Position numbers and translations under genes: made by a program. Below, one piece after another: positions 1-9,959 of a stretch of 64,000 bases of DNA (its first letter is position 1; each line of letters begins with the position of its first letter). This DNA comes from Candidatus Methylopumilus sp. (GTDB lineage Bacteria; Pseudomonadota; Gammaproteobacteria; Burkholderiales; Methylophilaceae), in contig JAHEEA010000030.1 of the NCBI GenBank assembly GCA_024640945.1, positions 62,001 to 126,000 of the forward strand, read 5' to 3'. A model generated the notes under the pieces. That model did not search any database. It was not told the origin of the DNA and worked only from the letters and a program-made list of their open reading frames with translations.

Positions 1-17
1 GTAAGTAGCTCAGCATA

Positions 18-1700
18 TTAATTCGCGCTCATTTCATTACGTCTGTAAGGTTTTGGTATATACCACTCATATGAGTTATGACCGATCCCTGCAGGAGGAG
101 CTGGATTATCGATACCTTTAATTCTTTTATGCATGGTTGGCAATCCATAACCTGCGTAAAGGTAAACAATAGGGCTATCTTCAAGCAATATTTCTGCAAA
201 GTCATGATAGATCTTCATGCGCTTGTCAGGGTTAAGTTCTAGTCGTCCTTTTTCTAACAAATAATCTACCTTTTTGTTTTGATATCCAATAAAGTTAAAT
301 TGCCCTGGTGCTTGTTGGGAAGAGTGCCAAATGTTGTATTGGTCAGGTTCAACACCTAAGCCCCAGCCTAAAAGTACGACATTGAAATCACCAGTTTTGA
401 TGAATCGACTAATGAATGTTGCCCATTCAACGACACGTATTTTGACGTCGATTCCAATTTCTTTGAGTCGACGCTGAATAAGCACAGCGCTCATTTCACG
501 TTCTTTATTCTGATTGGTCAGAATTTCAAATGCCAAAGGCTTACCATCTTTATCTAAAATTCCATCACCGTCATGGTCCTCGAAGCCAGCCGCTTTAAGT
601 AATTCGATAGCTTTCTGAGGATTGTATGCATATGGTTTTAATTTCGGATTGCTCCAACGTGTGCCAGGTTTGTAGGGCGATGCGACAGGTAGTCCTAGAC
701 CTAGCAATACACCATCAATAATTTCTTGTTTGTCGATGGCATAGTTAATTGCTTTTCTCACACGAATATCGTCAAAAGGCTTATGTTTTAGATTGAATCC
801 AAGATAGGTGTAGCTATTTCCTAACTCTTTATACAGAGAAAATTTCTCATTTAAATCTGGTCTTGCAGGAAAAATACGAGCGTATTGAATTGAATTTAGG
901 CTCATAGAATCGATATTGTCAGCCATGAGCTCTAAAAATTGAGCGGCTCGGTCAGGAATGATTCTGGATACCAAGCGATCTATGTTGGCTTGGCCTTGAG
1001 TGGCATTTTCATTGCGGCTTAAAGAAATACTCTCACCACTTTTCCATTGATCAAGTTTGTAGTAATGGCTGCCAACCGGATTGCGCGCAAATGATGATGT
1101 GTTGATGTCTTGATTTTGTAGTAAATGTTTTGGAAGAATGTGTAAGCCTGACCATGAATCTAGCGCAGGTGCATAGGGTTGTGCGTAGGTGACACGAAAA
1201 GTATTTTTGTCAGGCGTTTCAGCTTTTATGACTAGTTTGTAATCGGCACCATAAGGTGTACGTGTATTGTCATTAGTAACTGTTTGCCAGGTAAACATGA
1301 CATCGTTACTCGTGAGTGGCTCACCGTCTGCCCATTTTAGATTCGGTTTTAAGTGAAAAGTGATTGTTCTCTGATCGGGAGAAATCTCCCAGTTTTGTGC
1401 TAGCTCGCCAGTTAGCTCTAAATTTTTATCGTACTTAAGTAAGCTATTGAAAATATTTGACGCAATCGCGGATGCTGACGATTCGCCTGCAATCATTGCT
1501 ATTAAGCCGCTAGGTTCACCTGATAGCGCATCAATCATGGTGCCACCTTTTTCAATCGGTGCCGTTGGATTGTAATCAATATGATCTGTTGACTGCTTCT
1601 GGTCGCAAGCGCTCAAGGTCATGATAATCAGAAGGCCAGCTAAGCTTGAATAAGCAATGTGTTTAAAACTTTGTGATTGGTATTGCTTGCAGTTAAACAA
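18..1700 (-). CDS. Peptide/oligopeptide ABC transporter substrate-binding lipoprotein (SBP_bac_5 type)
   Basis: 560-aa ORF; lipoprotein-like N-terminus (LLIIMTLSACDQ) and DppA/OppA-like motifs (NWEISPDQRTITFHLKPNLKWADGEPLTSNDVMFTW). Confidence 0.9.
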   Translation of the reverse strand: MFNCKQYQSQSFKHIAYSSLAGLLIIMTLSACDQKQSTDHIDYNPTAPIEKGGTMIDALSGEPSGLIAMIAGESSASAIASNIFNSLLKYDKNLELTGELAQNWEISPDQRTITFHLKPNLKWADGEPLTSNDVMFTWQTVTNDNTRTPYGADYKLVIKAETPDKNTFRVTYAQPYAPALDSWSGLHILPKHLLQNQDINTSSFARNPVGSHYYKLDQWKSGESISLSRNENATQGQANIDRLVSRIIPDRAAQFLELMADNIDSMSLNSIQYARIFPARPDLNEKFSLYKELGNSYTYLGFNLKHKPFDDIRVRKAINYAIDKQEIIDGVLLGLGLPVASPYKPGTRWSNPKLKPYAYNPQKAIELLKAAGFEDHDGDGILDKDGKPLAFEILTNQNKEREMSAVLIQRRLKEIGIDVKIRVVEWATFISRFIKTGDFNVVLLGWGLGVEPDQYNIWHSSQQAPGQFNFIGYQNKKVDYLLEKGRLELNPDKRMKIYHDFAEILLEDSPIVYLYAGYGLPTMHKRIKGIDNPAPPAGIGHNSYEWYIPKPYRRNEMSAN

Positions 1701-1721
1701 AATTAGGCCTTTATTTTTTAA

Positions 1722-3293
1722 CTAACGTTTCTTGCTCTTTTTATTAGAGCTCTTTTTCACAGAAGATTTATTCTGTCCGCTTTTTTCGACAACGTTTTTT
1801 TGATTTTGTTTACTTGAGGCCTGATTTTTTTGCTTAGACTTTTGAGATTCTGGCGCAGGGACTTTTAGTGTTTGTCCAATTTGGATTTCACCGCTGTCTA
1901 ATTGATTTAATTGCATCAATGTATCAATGTCCGTTTTATATAAACGTCCCAGCGAAGCTAAGGTCTCTTTGGGTTTGACGATGTGATCTTTTGTGTTGCC
2001 ATTCGTTGGCTTGTTAGATGCTGAAGTGGAGTCGGTGCTATCGTTTATTGTGTTGTCACCGCTGCTAGGAACTAAAATAGACTGTGATCCGCCTGATTTT
2101 CCTTTGGGTTGTAGGCCATTCACTTCTCTTAGTTGATTAACGTCAATGCCGAATTTCTTAGCAATTTTATCCATACGCTCACCATTTTTCATGTGATAAG
2201 TTTGCCAGCTAACAAGAGGTTTGTTGTAGTTTGCTAAATTTGCTTTGAATGTATTCGCGGCAGACACAGGGAGTAGGATTTCGTGAGCGTTACCATTCTC
2301 TGTGATGACTGGCCTGTTGTATTCTGGATTTAAAGATGAAAATTCTTCAAATGAAATTTCAGCTAATGATGCAGCAAGCTTTGCATCAATTTGTTCTGGT
2401 GCTATTACTTTGCTGAAATAAGGGCGGTTGGGAATCTTTTCAATATTCAGTCCGAATTGTTCGGGCTGGGTCATGATGTTTTTGATTGCTTGTAATTTCG
2501 GTACGTAATTTCGAGTTTCTGCAGGTAAAGGAAGGCTAGCGTAGTCTGTCGGTAGTCCTTTTCTGCGGTTTTTATCAATTGCACGCTGTACGGTACCTTC
2601 GCCAGCATTATAGGCTGCAAGTGCTAAATCCCATGTTCCAAACATGACATGTAGTTTTTGTAAGTAAGTGAGGGCGGCATTAGTTGCAGCTGTAACGTTG
2701 CGTCTGTTATCTACCCACCAATCTTGTTTTAAACCGAAATTCTTGCCTGTGGCTGGCATGAACTGCCAAATGCCAGAAGCCTTGGAAACCGAATTGGCTT
2801 GGGGGTTGAAAGCACTTTCAACCATGGGCAGAAGTGCGATTTCACTGGGCATACCACGCTTCTCAACTTCGACTACGATATGGTAAAGATAGCGTTGGCT
2901 ACGACCTATCATGCGTTTGACATAGTCTGGACGCGCTGCGTACCAAGCCTCATGATTCTTGGTGAAGTCGGATTCAACTTGCGGCATGTTGTAACCGCTG
3001 ATGATGCGTTGTCTTAAGTCTGGAGCTGAATTATCCGTCTGCTCGCTATTTTCAATATCCGGTAAATAGCTGTGTGCAGGATCTGTTTTTAACGTAGGGC
3101 TGATGTTGAATGTCGGATCGATCAAATCCTTGTTGATGTTGTTTGGGCTGTCGAGAATAACGATGTAATCGCCTTCCAGATTGGTTTCAGCGCACACATT
3201 GATGGCAATGAAGGTGTGCGAGAAAAGTAATATGAGTAGTGCTGACTTTAGGGTCATGCAGGACTTTCTTTTTTGAAGCGATAAACCTGTCAA
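1722..3293 (-). CDS. mltD: Membrane-bound lytic murein transglycosylase D with LysM domains
   Basis: SLT motif (GIWQFMPATGKNFGL, AAYNAGEGTVQRAI) plus C-terminal LysM-like repeats. Confidence 0.9.
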   Translation of the reverse strand: MTGLSLQKRKSCMTLKSALLILLFSHTFIAINVCAETNLEGDYIVILDSPNNINKDLIDPTFNISPTLKTDPAHSYLPDIENSEQTDNSAPDLRQRIISGYNMPQVESDFTKNHEAWYAARPDYVKRMIGRSQRYLYHIVVEVEKRGMPSEIALLPMVESAFNPQANSVSKASGIWQFMPATGKNFGLKQDWWVDNRRNVTAATNAALTYLQKLHVMFGTWDLALAAYNAGEGTVQRAIDKNRRKGLPTDYASLPLPAETRNYVPKLQAIKNIMTQPEQFGLNIEKIPNRPYFSKVIAPEQIDAKLAASLAEISFEEFSSLNPEYNRPVITENGNAHEILLPVSAANTFKANLANYNKPLVSWQTYHMKNGERMDKIAKKFGIDVNQLREVNGLQPKGKSGGSQSILVPSSGDNTINDSTDSTSASNKPTNGNTKDHIVKPKETLASLGRLYKTDIDTLMQLNQLDSGEIQIGQTLKVPAPESQKSKQKNQASSKQNQKNVVEKSGQNKSSVKKSSNKKSKKR

Positions 3294-3375
3294 TCTTAGC
3301 TAAGTTTAACGCTGTCAGTCAAGCAAGAATCTATTTAAAAATATTGATTTATCTTTATGATTTTAATTGATTTTT

Positions 3376-4128
3376 TTAGAAATTATTTCTCATGTTTCTG
3401 AGGGTTTTAAAAACTGTAATTGTATCAGACGCTTGGAGTCCTAAAGCTGATGCAATGGTTTGATCTTCGCATCTTAAAAAAGGGTTGGTTTCTTTCTCCA
3501 GCCCGATTGAGCTAGGTAATGATGGTGTGTTAGATGCCCTCACTTTCTTAGTGAGGGTAATGCGATTGATCAATGCTGGATTTTTTGAATCAACTAAACT
3601 AGCAAACCTGAGGTTGTGTTCTGTATATTCATGAGCACAATAAACTAGCGTTTCATCTGGCAAGGCTGCAAGTTTTTGTAATGAATTGAATAGCTGTTCG
3701 TAAGTCCCTTCAAACAATCTTCCACAGCCGCCCCCAAATAAAGTGTCGCCACAAAATAAGTGATTTAAGCCATAATAAGCAACGTGTCCGTTAGTGTGTC
3801 CTGGAATGTCCAGAACGGATAGATTGAGTTTTAGATTTGGCAATTGAATCAAGTCGTTTTCACGAACAGCTTGGTGCGGAAAGTCAAAAGATTCATTTGC
3901 TGGCGCAAAAACCTGAGTTTGAAACTCTTTCAGTAGATTCTGAACTCCGCCGATGTGATCGTTGTGGTGATGAGTAATTAAAATTGCATCTAAAGTGAGA
4001 TTTTCTTTTTGAAGTGTTGATATGACTGGCGCTGCATCACCTGGATCAACAACTGCAACATGGTTGCCGTTTTGAATCATCCAAATGTAGTTATCTTGGA
4101 ATGCTGGAATGGGTGTAATTTTTACCAT
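3376..4128 (-). CDS. gloB: Hydroxyacylglutathione hydrolase (glyoxalase II)
   Basis: THHHNDHIGG metallo-beta-lactamase motif; divergent from the methyltransferase-rnhA-dnaQ cluster. Confidence 0.95.
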   Translation of the reverse strand: MVKITPIPAFQDNYIWMIQNGNHVAVVDPGDAAPVISTLQKENLTLDAILITHHHNDHIGGVQNLLKEFQTQVFAPANESFDFPHQAVRENDLIQLPNLKLNLSVLDIPGHTNGHVAYYGLNHLFCGDTLFGGGCGRLFEGTYEQLFNSLQKLAALPDETLVYCAHEYTEHNLRFASLVDSKNPALINRITLTKKVRASNTPSLPSSIGLEKETNPFLRCEDQTIASALGLQASDTITVFKTLRNMRNNF

Positions 4129-4176
4129 GTGTTAGCGTAACATTTTATTGAGTGTTTTTATATTCGCGGATTGCGC

Positions 4177-4899
4177 ATGACAGAAAATCAACAGTACTTT
4201 TTAAATGGAGCGCTTGGTGAATACCTCAAATCAGAAGAGCAGGCATTATATGATGCGGCTGTTACTGATTTGTTCGGATTTAATGCATTGCAATATGGGA
4301 TGTTAGAGCTGGATTTGCTGCGTGAATCCCGCATTCCTTATTGCTTGAAAGCTGATGTTGGTTCTGGAAATTTTCAGGCGGAAAGTCCTTTTTTACCACT
4401 CCCTGCTAGTAGTTTAGATTTGCTGCTTTTGCCGCATGCTTTAGATTTTAGTGATTTTCCTCAGCAAACATTACGAGAAGCTGAGCGAGTTTTAGTGCCA
4501 GAGGGGTATGTTGTACTAACAGGCGTTAATCCACTTAGCCTATGGGGATTACGGCGTTTCTTGCAAAGAAAGTCTAACTGTTCAAATCAGCAAAATTTAT
4601 GGGCAGGACAGTCTTTTGGTATTTTACGTATCAAAGACTGGTTGAATTTACTGGGATTCGAGATAGTTAGCACGCATTTTTCTTGTTATCGCATGCCTGT
4701 GCAAAATCAAATTTGGTCTAAACGTTTAGCTTTAGACGTTTTGGGCAGAAGGTGTTATTCGCACTTCGGTGGTGTGTATTGTATTGTTGCTAAAAAACGT
4801 GTCCTCGGAATGAGGATCATCAAGCCAAACTGGAGTAAAGTTAAATTAAACTCTAAGTTTGTAACAACGACATCTCAAAAAGATGAATTGTGTAAATAA
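4177..4899 (+). CDS. SAM-dependent methyltransferase (type 11-like) next to gloB/rnhA
   Basis: ORF 4171-4899, likely ATG at 4177; [37 protein letters not shown]. Confidence 0.8.
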   Translation: MTENQQYFLNGALGEYLKSEEQALYDAAVTDLFGFNALQYGMLELDLLRESRIPYCLKADVGSGNFQAESPFLPLPASSLDLLLLPHALDFSDFPQQTLREAERVLVPEGYVVLTGVNPLSLWGLRRFLQRKSNCSNQQNLWAGQSFGILRIKDWLNLLGFEIVSTHFSCYRMPVQNQIWSKRLALDVLGRRCYSHFGGVYCIVAKKRVLGMRIIKPNWSKVKLNSKFVTTTSQKDELCK

Positions 4900-4940
4900 A
4901 ATTAATCTGTATTTGTGATAAGAAAATAATTAAAAGACTG

Positions 4941-5393
4941 ATGAATAAAGATCAAGAAATTGTTGTTATTTATGCCGATGGTGCGTGTAAAGGCAATCCT
5001 GGCCCTGGAGGTTGGGGTGCTTGGATTAGGATGGGGGAGCATTCTAAAGAGTTATGCGGTGGTGAGCCCATTACCACTAATAATCGTATGGAATTAATGG
5101 CGGTCATTAAAGCGTTAGAAGCGCTTAAACGTAGTTGCCCAGTGAAAATATACACAGACTCTGTTTATGTTCAAAAAGGAATGAGCGAGTGGTTGACGAG
5201 CTGGAAGGCAAGAGGTTGGCGAACAGCCGATAAAAAGCCTGTTAAGAATGACGATTTATGGCGACAATTGGATACGCTAGCCCAGCAGCATCAAATTGAA
5301 TGGTTGTGGGTTAAGGGACATGCTGGAGATTTAGGAAATGAGCGTGCTGATGAGTTAGCCAATCGAGGTGTAGCTCAAGTGATGCAAGGTTAA
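4941..5393 (+). CDS. rnhA: Ribonuclease HI
   Basis: [19 protein letters not shown] ... [17 protein letters not shown] ... [18 protein letters not shown]. Confidence 0.98.
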   Translation: MNKDQEIVVIYADGACKGNPGPGGWGAWIRMGEHSKELCGGEPITTNNRMELMAVIKALEALKRSCPVKIYTDSVYVQKGMSEWLTSWKARGWRTADKKPVKNDDLWRQLDTLAQQHQIEWLWVKGHAGDLGNERADELANRGVAQVMQG

Positions 5394-5415
5394 TGGATTA
5401 TTAATAGAGATAAAG

Positions 5416-6132
5416 ATGATGAGACAAGTTTTTTTAGACACTGAGACAACGGGGCTTTACCCAGCGCAAGGTCACCGTATTATTGAAATTGCAGCAGTGG
5501 AAGCCATTAATCGTCGTGTGACAAATAATCATTTCCATGTTTATTTAAATCCCGACCGTGAAATCGATGCTGCTGCACAAGAAGTGCATGGAATTACGTT
5601 GGAGTTTTTGCAAGATAAGCCACGTTTTAAAGACGTGGTAGATGAGTTTTTGGATTTTGTAGCCGATGCCGAATTGGTTATTCATAACGCACCTTTTGAT
5701 GTGGGTTTTCTGAATTCAGAGTTGGGTAAGATTGATAGGCAAAATCTTGAAAAAACTTCAGGCAATATCATCGATACCTTGAAGATGGCTAAAGAAATGC
5801 GCCCTGGACAACGTAACAATCTAGATGCGCTTTGCCGTCATTTTGGTATTGATAATTCTAAACGAACCCTTCACGGTGCTTTGTTGGATGCTGAGTTACT
5901 CGCTGATGTTTATATGTCGATGACTCGGGGACAGGAAAGTTTAATGATGGACTTGGCTGAAGAGTCTGTTGTGGAGCAAGACTTAAGCCTAGACGTTGAG
6001 GCGCGAACAATAAAAGTGTTAGCTGCCTCGCCCGACGAGTTAAGTGCTCATCAGGAATATATTGAGGGCTTAAATAAAAATGGAGATTGTGTTTGGCAAT
6101 CTTTAGAAGGTAGAACCCAAGAGGGGAATTAG
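5416..6132 (+). CDS. dnaQ: DNA polymerase III epsilon subunit
   Basis: FLDTETTGLYPAQGHRIIEIAAVE exonuclease motif; follows rnhA. Confidence 0.97.
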   Translation: MMRQVFLDTETTGLYPAQGHRIIEIAAVEAINRRVTNNHFHVYLNPDREIDAAAQEVHGITLEFLQDKPRFKDVVDEFLDFVADAELVIHNAPFDVGFLNSELGKIDRQNLEKTSGNIIDTLKMAKEMRPGQRNNLDALCRHFGIDNSKRTLHGALLDAELLADVYMSMTRGQESLMMDLAEESVVEQDLSLDVEARTIKVLAASPDELSAHQEYIEGLNKNGDCVWQSLEGRTQEGN

Positions 6133-6569
6133 GCTAAGGCATCAGCCCAGCTGTTAGGTGTTTCGTATAATCGAACGCGTTCAAGTTTCAGGTGGTTTCC
6201 ATACACATCTTGATATTGCATATTCAAAATTCTGAAAGCTTCTGCAGCCATATTTTCAGCAGTAGGCACGCTATTCATAATCACGGTTTTATGATTAGGT
6301 AGTGAGTTTAAGAAATTCAGTATTTCTGAATCACCTTTGTAAACTAAGAAAGCGTGATCCCAAACGTCGACAATCGTTTTCTTTGCAATGGCTTTAACAT
6401 CCGAAAAATCCATCACCATTCCATTATCCGAAGAGTTTTCTTGTTGAATGATATCGCCAGACAAGGTGATCTCCATCGCATAGCGATGGCCGTGTAGGTT
6501 GCGGCACTGGCTTTTATGGCAGGGAATGCGATGGCCAGAGTCGAATTCTAATCGGGTGGTGATTTGCAT
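6129..6569 (-). CDS. queD: 6-carboxytetrahydropterin synthase (6-pyruvoyl tetrahydropterin synthase family)
   Basis: FDSGHRIPCHKSQCRNLHGHRY motif. Confidence 0.9.
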   Translation of the reverse strand: MQITTRLEFDSGHRIPCHKSQCRNLHGHRYAMEITLSGDIIQQENSSDNGMVMDFSDVKAIAKKTIVDVWDHAFLVYKGDSEILNFLNSLPNHKTVIMNSVPTAENMAAEAFRILNMQYQDVYGNHLKLERVRLYETPNSWADALA

Positions 6570-6613
6570 AGGGCGAGATTATAGCACTTTAAAGAATAAG
6601 CCTAACATCAGCT

Positions 6614-7501
6614 TTATTGGCCTATTTCTTCTGTCATTGCTTGGTAAAACGCTAGTCTTACAGGTGAGACTTTGCCATTCTCAACGGCGCTAATCACGGC
6701 ACAGTCAGGTTCGTGTATGTGTTTACAGTTATTAAAACGGCATTTTCCTAAGAAAGGCCGGAATTCAATAAACGCATGTTCTAACTCTTCTATATTCAGG
6801 TGGTTAAGCCCAAACTCTTGTAAGCCTGGCGAATCAATTAAATCGCTATCCGAATCCAAATGATATAGATGTGCTGCTGTAGTTGTGTGTTTTCCGCTGT
6901 CGAGAACTGTTGAGACTTCCTGAGTGCGAACAGCTGAGTTTGGTAATAAGGCATTGACGATAGTTGACTTACCCATGCCAGATTGCCCAACTAAAACACT
7001 GGTTTGATTTTTTAGCCATTGCTTCAATGGTGCAATATCATTTTTGGCAGATAGGGGCTGAACTTGGTAGCCTAAGTTTTGATAAACAGAGAGTAGCTGC
7101 ATTGCTTCTGTGTTGTCAGCTAAATCACATTTGTTTAAAACGATGAGTGGTTTGATATTTGCAGCTTCAGCGGCGATTAGACATCTATTTAAGAGCGCTT
7201 CGTAAAAACTGGGTGTTGTTGCCAATACAATAATAACTTGAGTAACGTTTGAAGCAAGTGTTTTGGTTTTATAGGCATTGCTACGAAACAAAAGACTGCT
7301 ACGTGGATGTAGTTTTTCGACGACCCCTTCATGCGTGTCCGTCATCTTAACTTCAACTCGGTCGCCGCAGGCTAAATCATTCTTTTTACCGCGAGTCACA
7401 CAGCTTATTTGTAATCCATCTGCAAGTTCAACGCCATAACGTTTGCCATATGCAGCGACGACTAACCCTTGTTGCAAAGCTTCCTTCTTAATTTGATTCA
7501 A
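6614..7501 (-). CDS. rsgA: Small ribosomal subunit biogenesis GTPase RsgA
   Basis: Circularly permuted GTPase motifs (GQSGMGKSTIVNALLP), C-terminal CRFNNCKHIHEPDCAV. Confidence 0.95.
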   Translation of the reverse strand: MNQIKKEALQQGLVVAAYGKRYGVELADGLQISCVTRGKKNDLACGDRVEVKMTDTHEGVVEKLHPRSSLLFRSNAYKTKTLASNVTQVIIVLATTPSFYEALLNRCLIAAEAANIKPLIVLNKCDLADNTEAMQLLSVYQNLGYQVQPLSAKNDIAPLKQWLKNQTSVLVGQSGMGKSTIVNALLPNSAVRTQEVSTVLDSGKHTTTAAHLYHLDSDSDLIDSPGLQEFGLNHLNIEELEHAFIEFRPFLGKCRFNNCKHIHEPDCAVISAVENGKVSPVRLAFYQAMTEEIGQ

Positions 7502-7505
7502 GCGA

Positions 7506-7829
7506 TTACTTTTCGAAATGGTAATAGGTTTTATTAAGGTAGCTGGCGACGTTTAATTCTTCGTCTTCAAACCATTTTATGCCTAGCATTGTGTTGCAAT
7601 TGCGAATCTGAGCAAGTAGGCCCCGTGACGTTTTTACTAAACGGTTTTCACGAGTGTATATGGCTGAGCCGTTACCACCAAATCTGTCAGCGTGGCATTG
7701 AATACAATTTTTATCCACTAAGGCTTTACCAGCCGCAGAATCGCCGCCAGCATATGGCTCAGCGTTTGCGTTACTCGCGATAAATATTGTGAGTACTATG
7801 CTGAATAAAAAAAGATAAGCTTTTTGCAT
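7506..7829 (-). CDS. Small periplasmic c-type cytochrome
   Basis: Likely start MQKAYLFLFSIVL with signal peptide; heme motif CIQCH. Confidence 0.8.
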   Translation of the reverse strand: MQKAYLFLFSIVLTIFIASNANAEPYAGGDSAAGKALVDKNCIQCHADRFGGNGSAIYTRENRLVKTSRGLLAQIRNCNTMLGIKWFEDEELNVASYLNKTYYHFEK

Positions 7830-7839
7830 GTAATTGATT

Positions 7840-9090
7840 TTAGCTTTTAAATTGCGCCAGTTTGCTGATTCTAATGCTTGCGGGCGGGTGTGAATCATAA
7901 AATGCAGAGTGTAGCGGGTCTGGCGTCAATGTCGAAGCATTATCACGATATAGTTTAACCAAAGCTTCAATTAAGTGTTTTGAGCTGGCGTGTGTTGCTG
8001 CATATGCGTCAGCTTCAAACTCATTCTTGCGTGAGTAGTTTGCCATGATAGGTCGTAATACAAACAAAAAGACGGGGCTAACTAATAAAAATAGAATTAA
8101 TGCCATATAGTTACTGACTTCAGTTACTCCTAGTCCATTATAAAACCAAGTTTGTTGTGATATCCAACCAAGTAGAGCAAGTCCCAGGAAGCTGACGGTA
8201 AACAACATAGCGATTCTTTTGATGACATGGTGATGTTTAAAGTGGCCGAGTTCATGCGCAAGTACTGCCTCTATTTCATCTTCATTTAAGCGTTCGAGTA
8301 AAGTGTCGAAAAATACCACCCGTTTACTTGAGCCAAAGCCCGTAAAATAAGCATTGCCATGGCTGCTCCGTGCAGAGCCATCCATGACAAATAGACCCTG
8401 TGACTTAAATCCGCACTTGGTGAGTAATGTTTCAATTTTTGTTTTAAGACTACCATCTTCAAGCGGTGTGAATTTATTGAAGATAGGCGCAATAAACGTT
8501 GGATAAACTGCAAGCATTAGTAGGTTAAATGCGCTCCAAACCGTCCAAAGATATAGCCACCAGTAGTCACCGGCACCTTCCATTAGCCAAAGTGCAGCAA
8601 ATAAAATAGGTGCGCCCAAAACTGCGCCTACTAAGCTCTGTTTTAACATGTCGCTAAAGAACATTTGGCGCGTCATTTTATTGAAACCAAAATGTTGGTC
8701 TACAACAAAAGTTTTGTAGTAATCGAAAGGCAAGTCAATAATACTGCTAATCATTAATGCAGTTGCAATGACTGATGCGCCTCGAAACATTTCTTGTGAC
8801 GGTAATAGATTACGCCAAATTTCATCAATCGCTTGTAGCCCACCACCGAGGGTTAGCATTAACAGTAGTAATGCCTGAACTGTACTCTCTGCAATCATGA
8901 GTTTTGTTTTGGCTGAAGAATAGTCAGCTGCCTTTTGATGAGCTTCCAGGCTGATATCTTTGATAAAAGCTTTAGGCACTTCATGGCGATGAGCTTGCAT
9001 AAAGCTGACATGACGCCTACCGAGCCAAATTCGCGTGAGCGTGGTTAAAATTAGTAAGCTAATAAATAAAGTGCTGAGTGTCGTTGACAT
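7840..9090 (-). CDS. M48 family metallopeptidase (Ste24-like)
   Basis: HELGH zinc motif and multiple TM segments. Confidence 0.92.
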   Translation of the reverse strand: MSTTLSTLFISLLILTTLTRIWLGRRHVSFMQAHRHEVPKAFIKDISLEAHQKAADYSSAKTKLMIAESTVQALLLLMLTLGGGLQAIDEIWRNLLPSQEMFRGASVIATALMISSIIDLPFDYYKTFVVDQHFGFNKMTRQMFFSDMLKQSLVGAVLGAPILFAALWLMEGAGDYWWLYLWTVWSAFNLLMLAVYPTFIAPIFNKFTPLEDGSLKTKIETLLTKCGFKSQGLFVMDGSARSSHGNAYFTGFGSSKRVVFFDTLLERLNEDEIEAVLAHELGHFKHHHVIKRIAMLFTVSFLGLALLGWISQQTWFYNGLGVTEVSNYMALILFLLVSPVFLFVLRPIMANYSRKNEFEADAYAATHASSKHLIEALVKLYRDNASTLTPDPLHSAFYDSHPPASIRISKLAQFKS

Positions 9091-9188
9091 GGTTGTTTGA
9101 TTTTTCAGTTAAACTGTACACATTATAGAAGCATAGCTTGGTAGAAGGTTCACCAATCTCAGTTTATTACTCAAATTTAATGGAAATC

Positions 9189-9740
9189 ATGATGGCAAAT
9201 CCCAATGACAATTTAATCTGGCTAGATATGGAAATGAGTGGCTTGTTGCCAGATGCCGATCGTATTTTAGAATTGGCTGTTGTCGTTACAGATGCCGACT
9301 TAAATGTTATTGCAGAGTCTCCAGTGCTCGTAGTTCATCAATCTGATGCTGTTCTCGATGGGATGGATGCATGGAATAAAGGAACGCATGGTCGTTCAGG
9401 ATTGATTGAAAAAGTGAAAACTTCAACAATAGACGAGGATGCGGCAGCGGAGATTATGTTGGCTTTCTTGAAGCAACACGTGCCTGCGGGCAAGTCGCCA
9501 ATGTGTGGCAACTCTATTTGTCAGGATCGACGTTTTATGGCCCGCTACATGCCTGATTTAGAAAAGTATTTTCATTACAGAAATCTTGATGTCAGCACTT
9601 TCAAAGAGCTGGCCCGTCGCTGGAAGCCTGCGGTGTATTCGGGATTCAAAAAAGCTAGCCGACATGAAGCGTTAGCGGATATTTATGAATCAATCGATGA
9701 GCTTAAATACTACCGGGAGCATTTTATTAAGCTTGATTAA
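9189..9740 (+). CDS. orn: Oligoribonuclease
   Basis: [31 protein letters not shown]. Confidence 0.97.
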   Translation: MMANPNDNLIWLDMEMSGLLPDADRILELAVVVTDADLNVIAESPVLVVHQSDAVLDGMDAWNKGTHGRSGLIEKVKTSTIDEDAAAEIMLAFLKQHVPAGKSPMCGNSICQDRRFMARYMPDLEKYFHYRNLDVSTFKELARRWKPAVYSGFKKASRHEALADIYESIDELKYYREHFIKLD

Positions 9741-9760
9741 GCTTGATTATGAATTTAAGG

Positions 9761-9788
9761 TAAAAAAATGGGTGCAACTGGTGCACCC
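9761..9788 (-). terminator. Intrinsic terminator, minus strand
   Basis: GGGTGCACCAGTTGCACCCATTTTTTT on the minus strand (7-bp perfect stem, T7). Confidence 0.8.
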
Positions 9789-9827
9789 TAAAGGAGGAGA
9801 AAAGCAGCTTAGGAGTAAGCTCGCTTT
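9762..9827 (-). ncRNA. Candidate small RNA with anti-Shine-Dalgarno motifs
   Basis: Minus-strand RNA: hairpin AAAAGCgAGCTTA-CTCC-TAAGCTGCTTTT (loop CTCC), linker CTCCTCCTTTA, then terminator hairpin GGGTGCA-CCAGT-TGCACCC followed by A and T7; no convincing ORF. Confidence 0.6.
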
Positions 9828-9834
9828 TATATAA

Positions 9835-9849
9835 GCATTTAGCGTGCCA
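9835..9849 (-). promoter_or_regulatory. Sigma54-like -24/-12 promoter for the candidate sRNA
   Basis: Minus strand TGGCACG-CTAA-ATGC: GG-N10-GC spacing as in TGGCACG-N4-TTGC; predicted start falls at the 5' arm of the first hairpin. Confidence 0.5.
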
Positions 9850-9959
9850 GCTTCTTTTTTGCGTTTGGTGAGCTTTAAAAACGATGTGAAACTCATAGTT
9901 AACTTGTTAATTAATAATGTTTTTAATCTTTAATCTTGAATGAACAAAAGGGAACTTGA

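Noticed and set aside
9747-9896. 49-aa minus-strand ORF (MSFTSFLKLTKRKKEAGTLNAYIKASLLLSCFSPPLGCTSCTHFFTLNS) overlapping the candidate sRNA
   Set aside because: No Shine-Dalgarno sequence, and the frame runs through the sigma54-like promoter, both hairpins and the terminator; a non-coding RNA explains the sequence better.
9741-9959. Fluoride riboswitch upstream of crcB
   Set aside because: The region lacks the recognisable crcB-motif consensus, and the structures present point to the minus strand.
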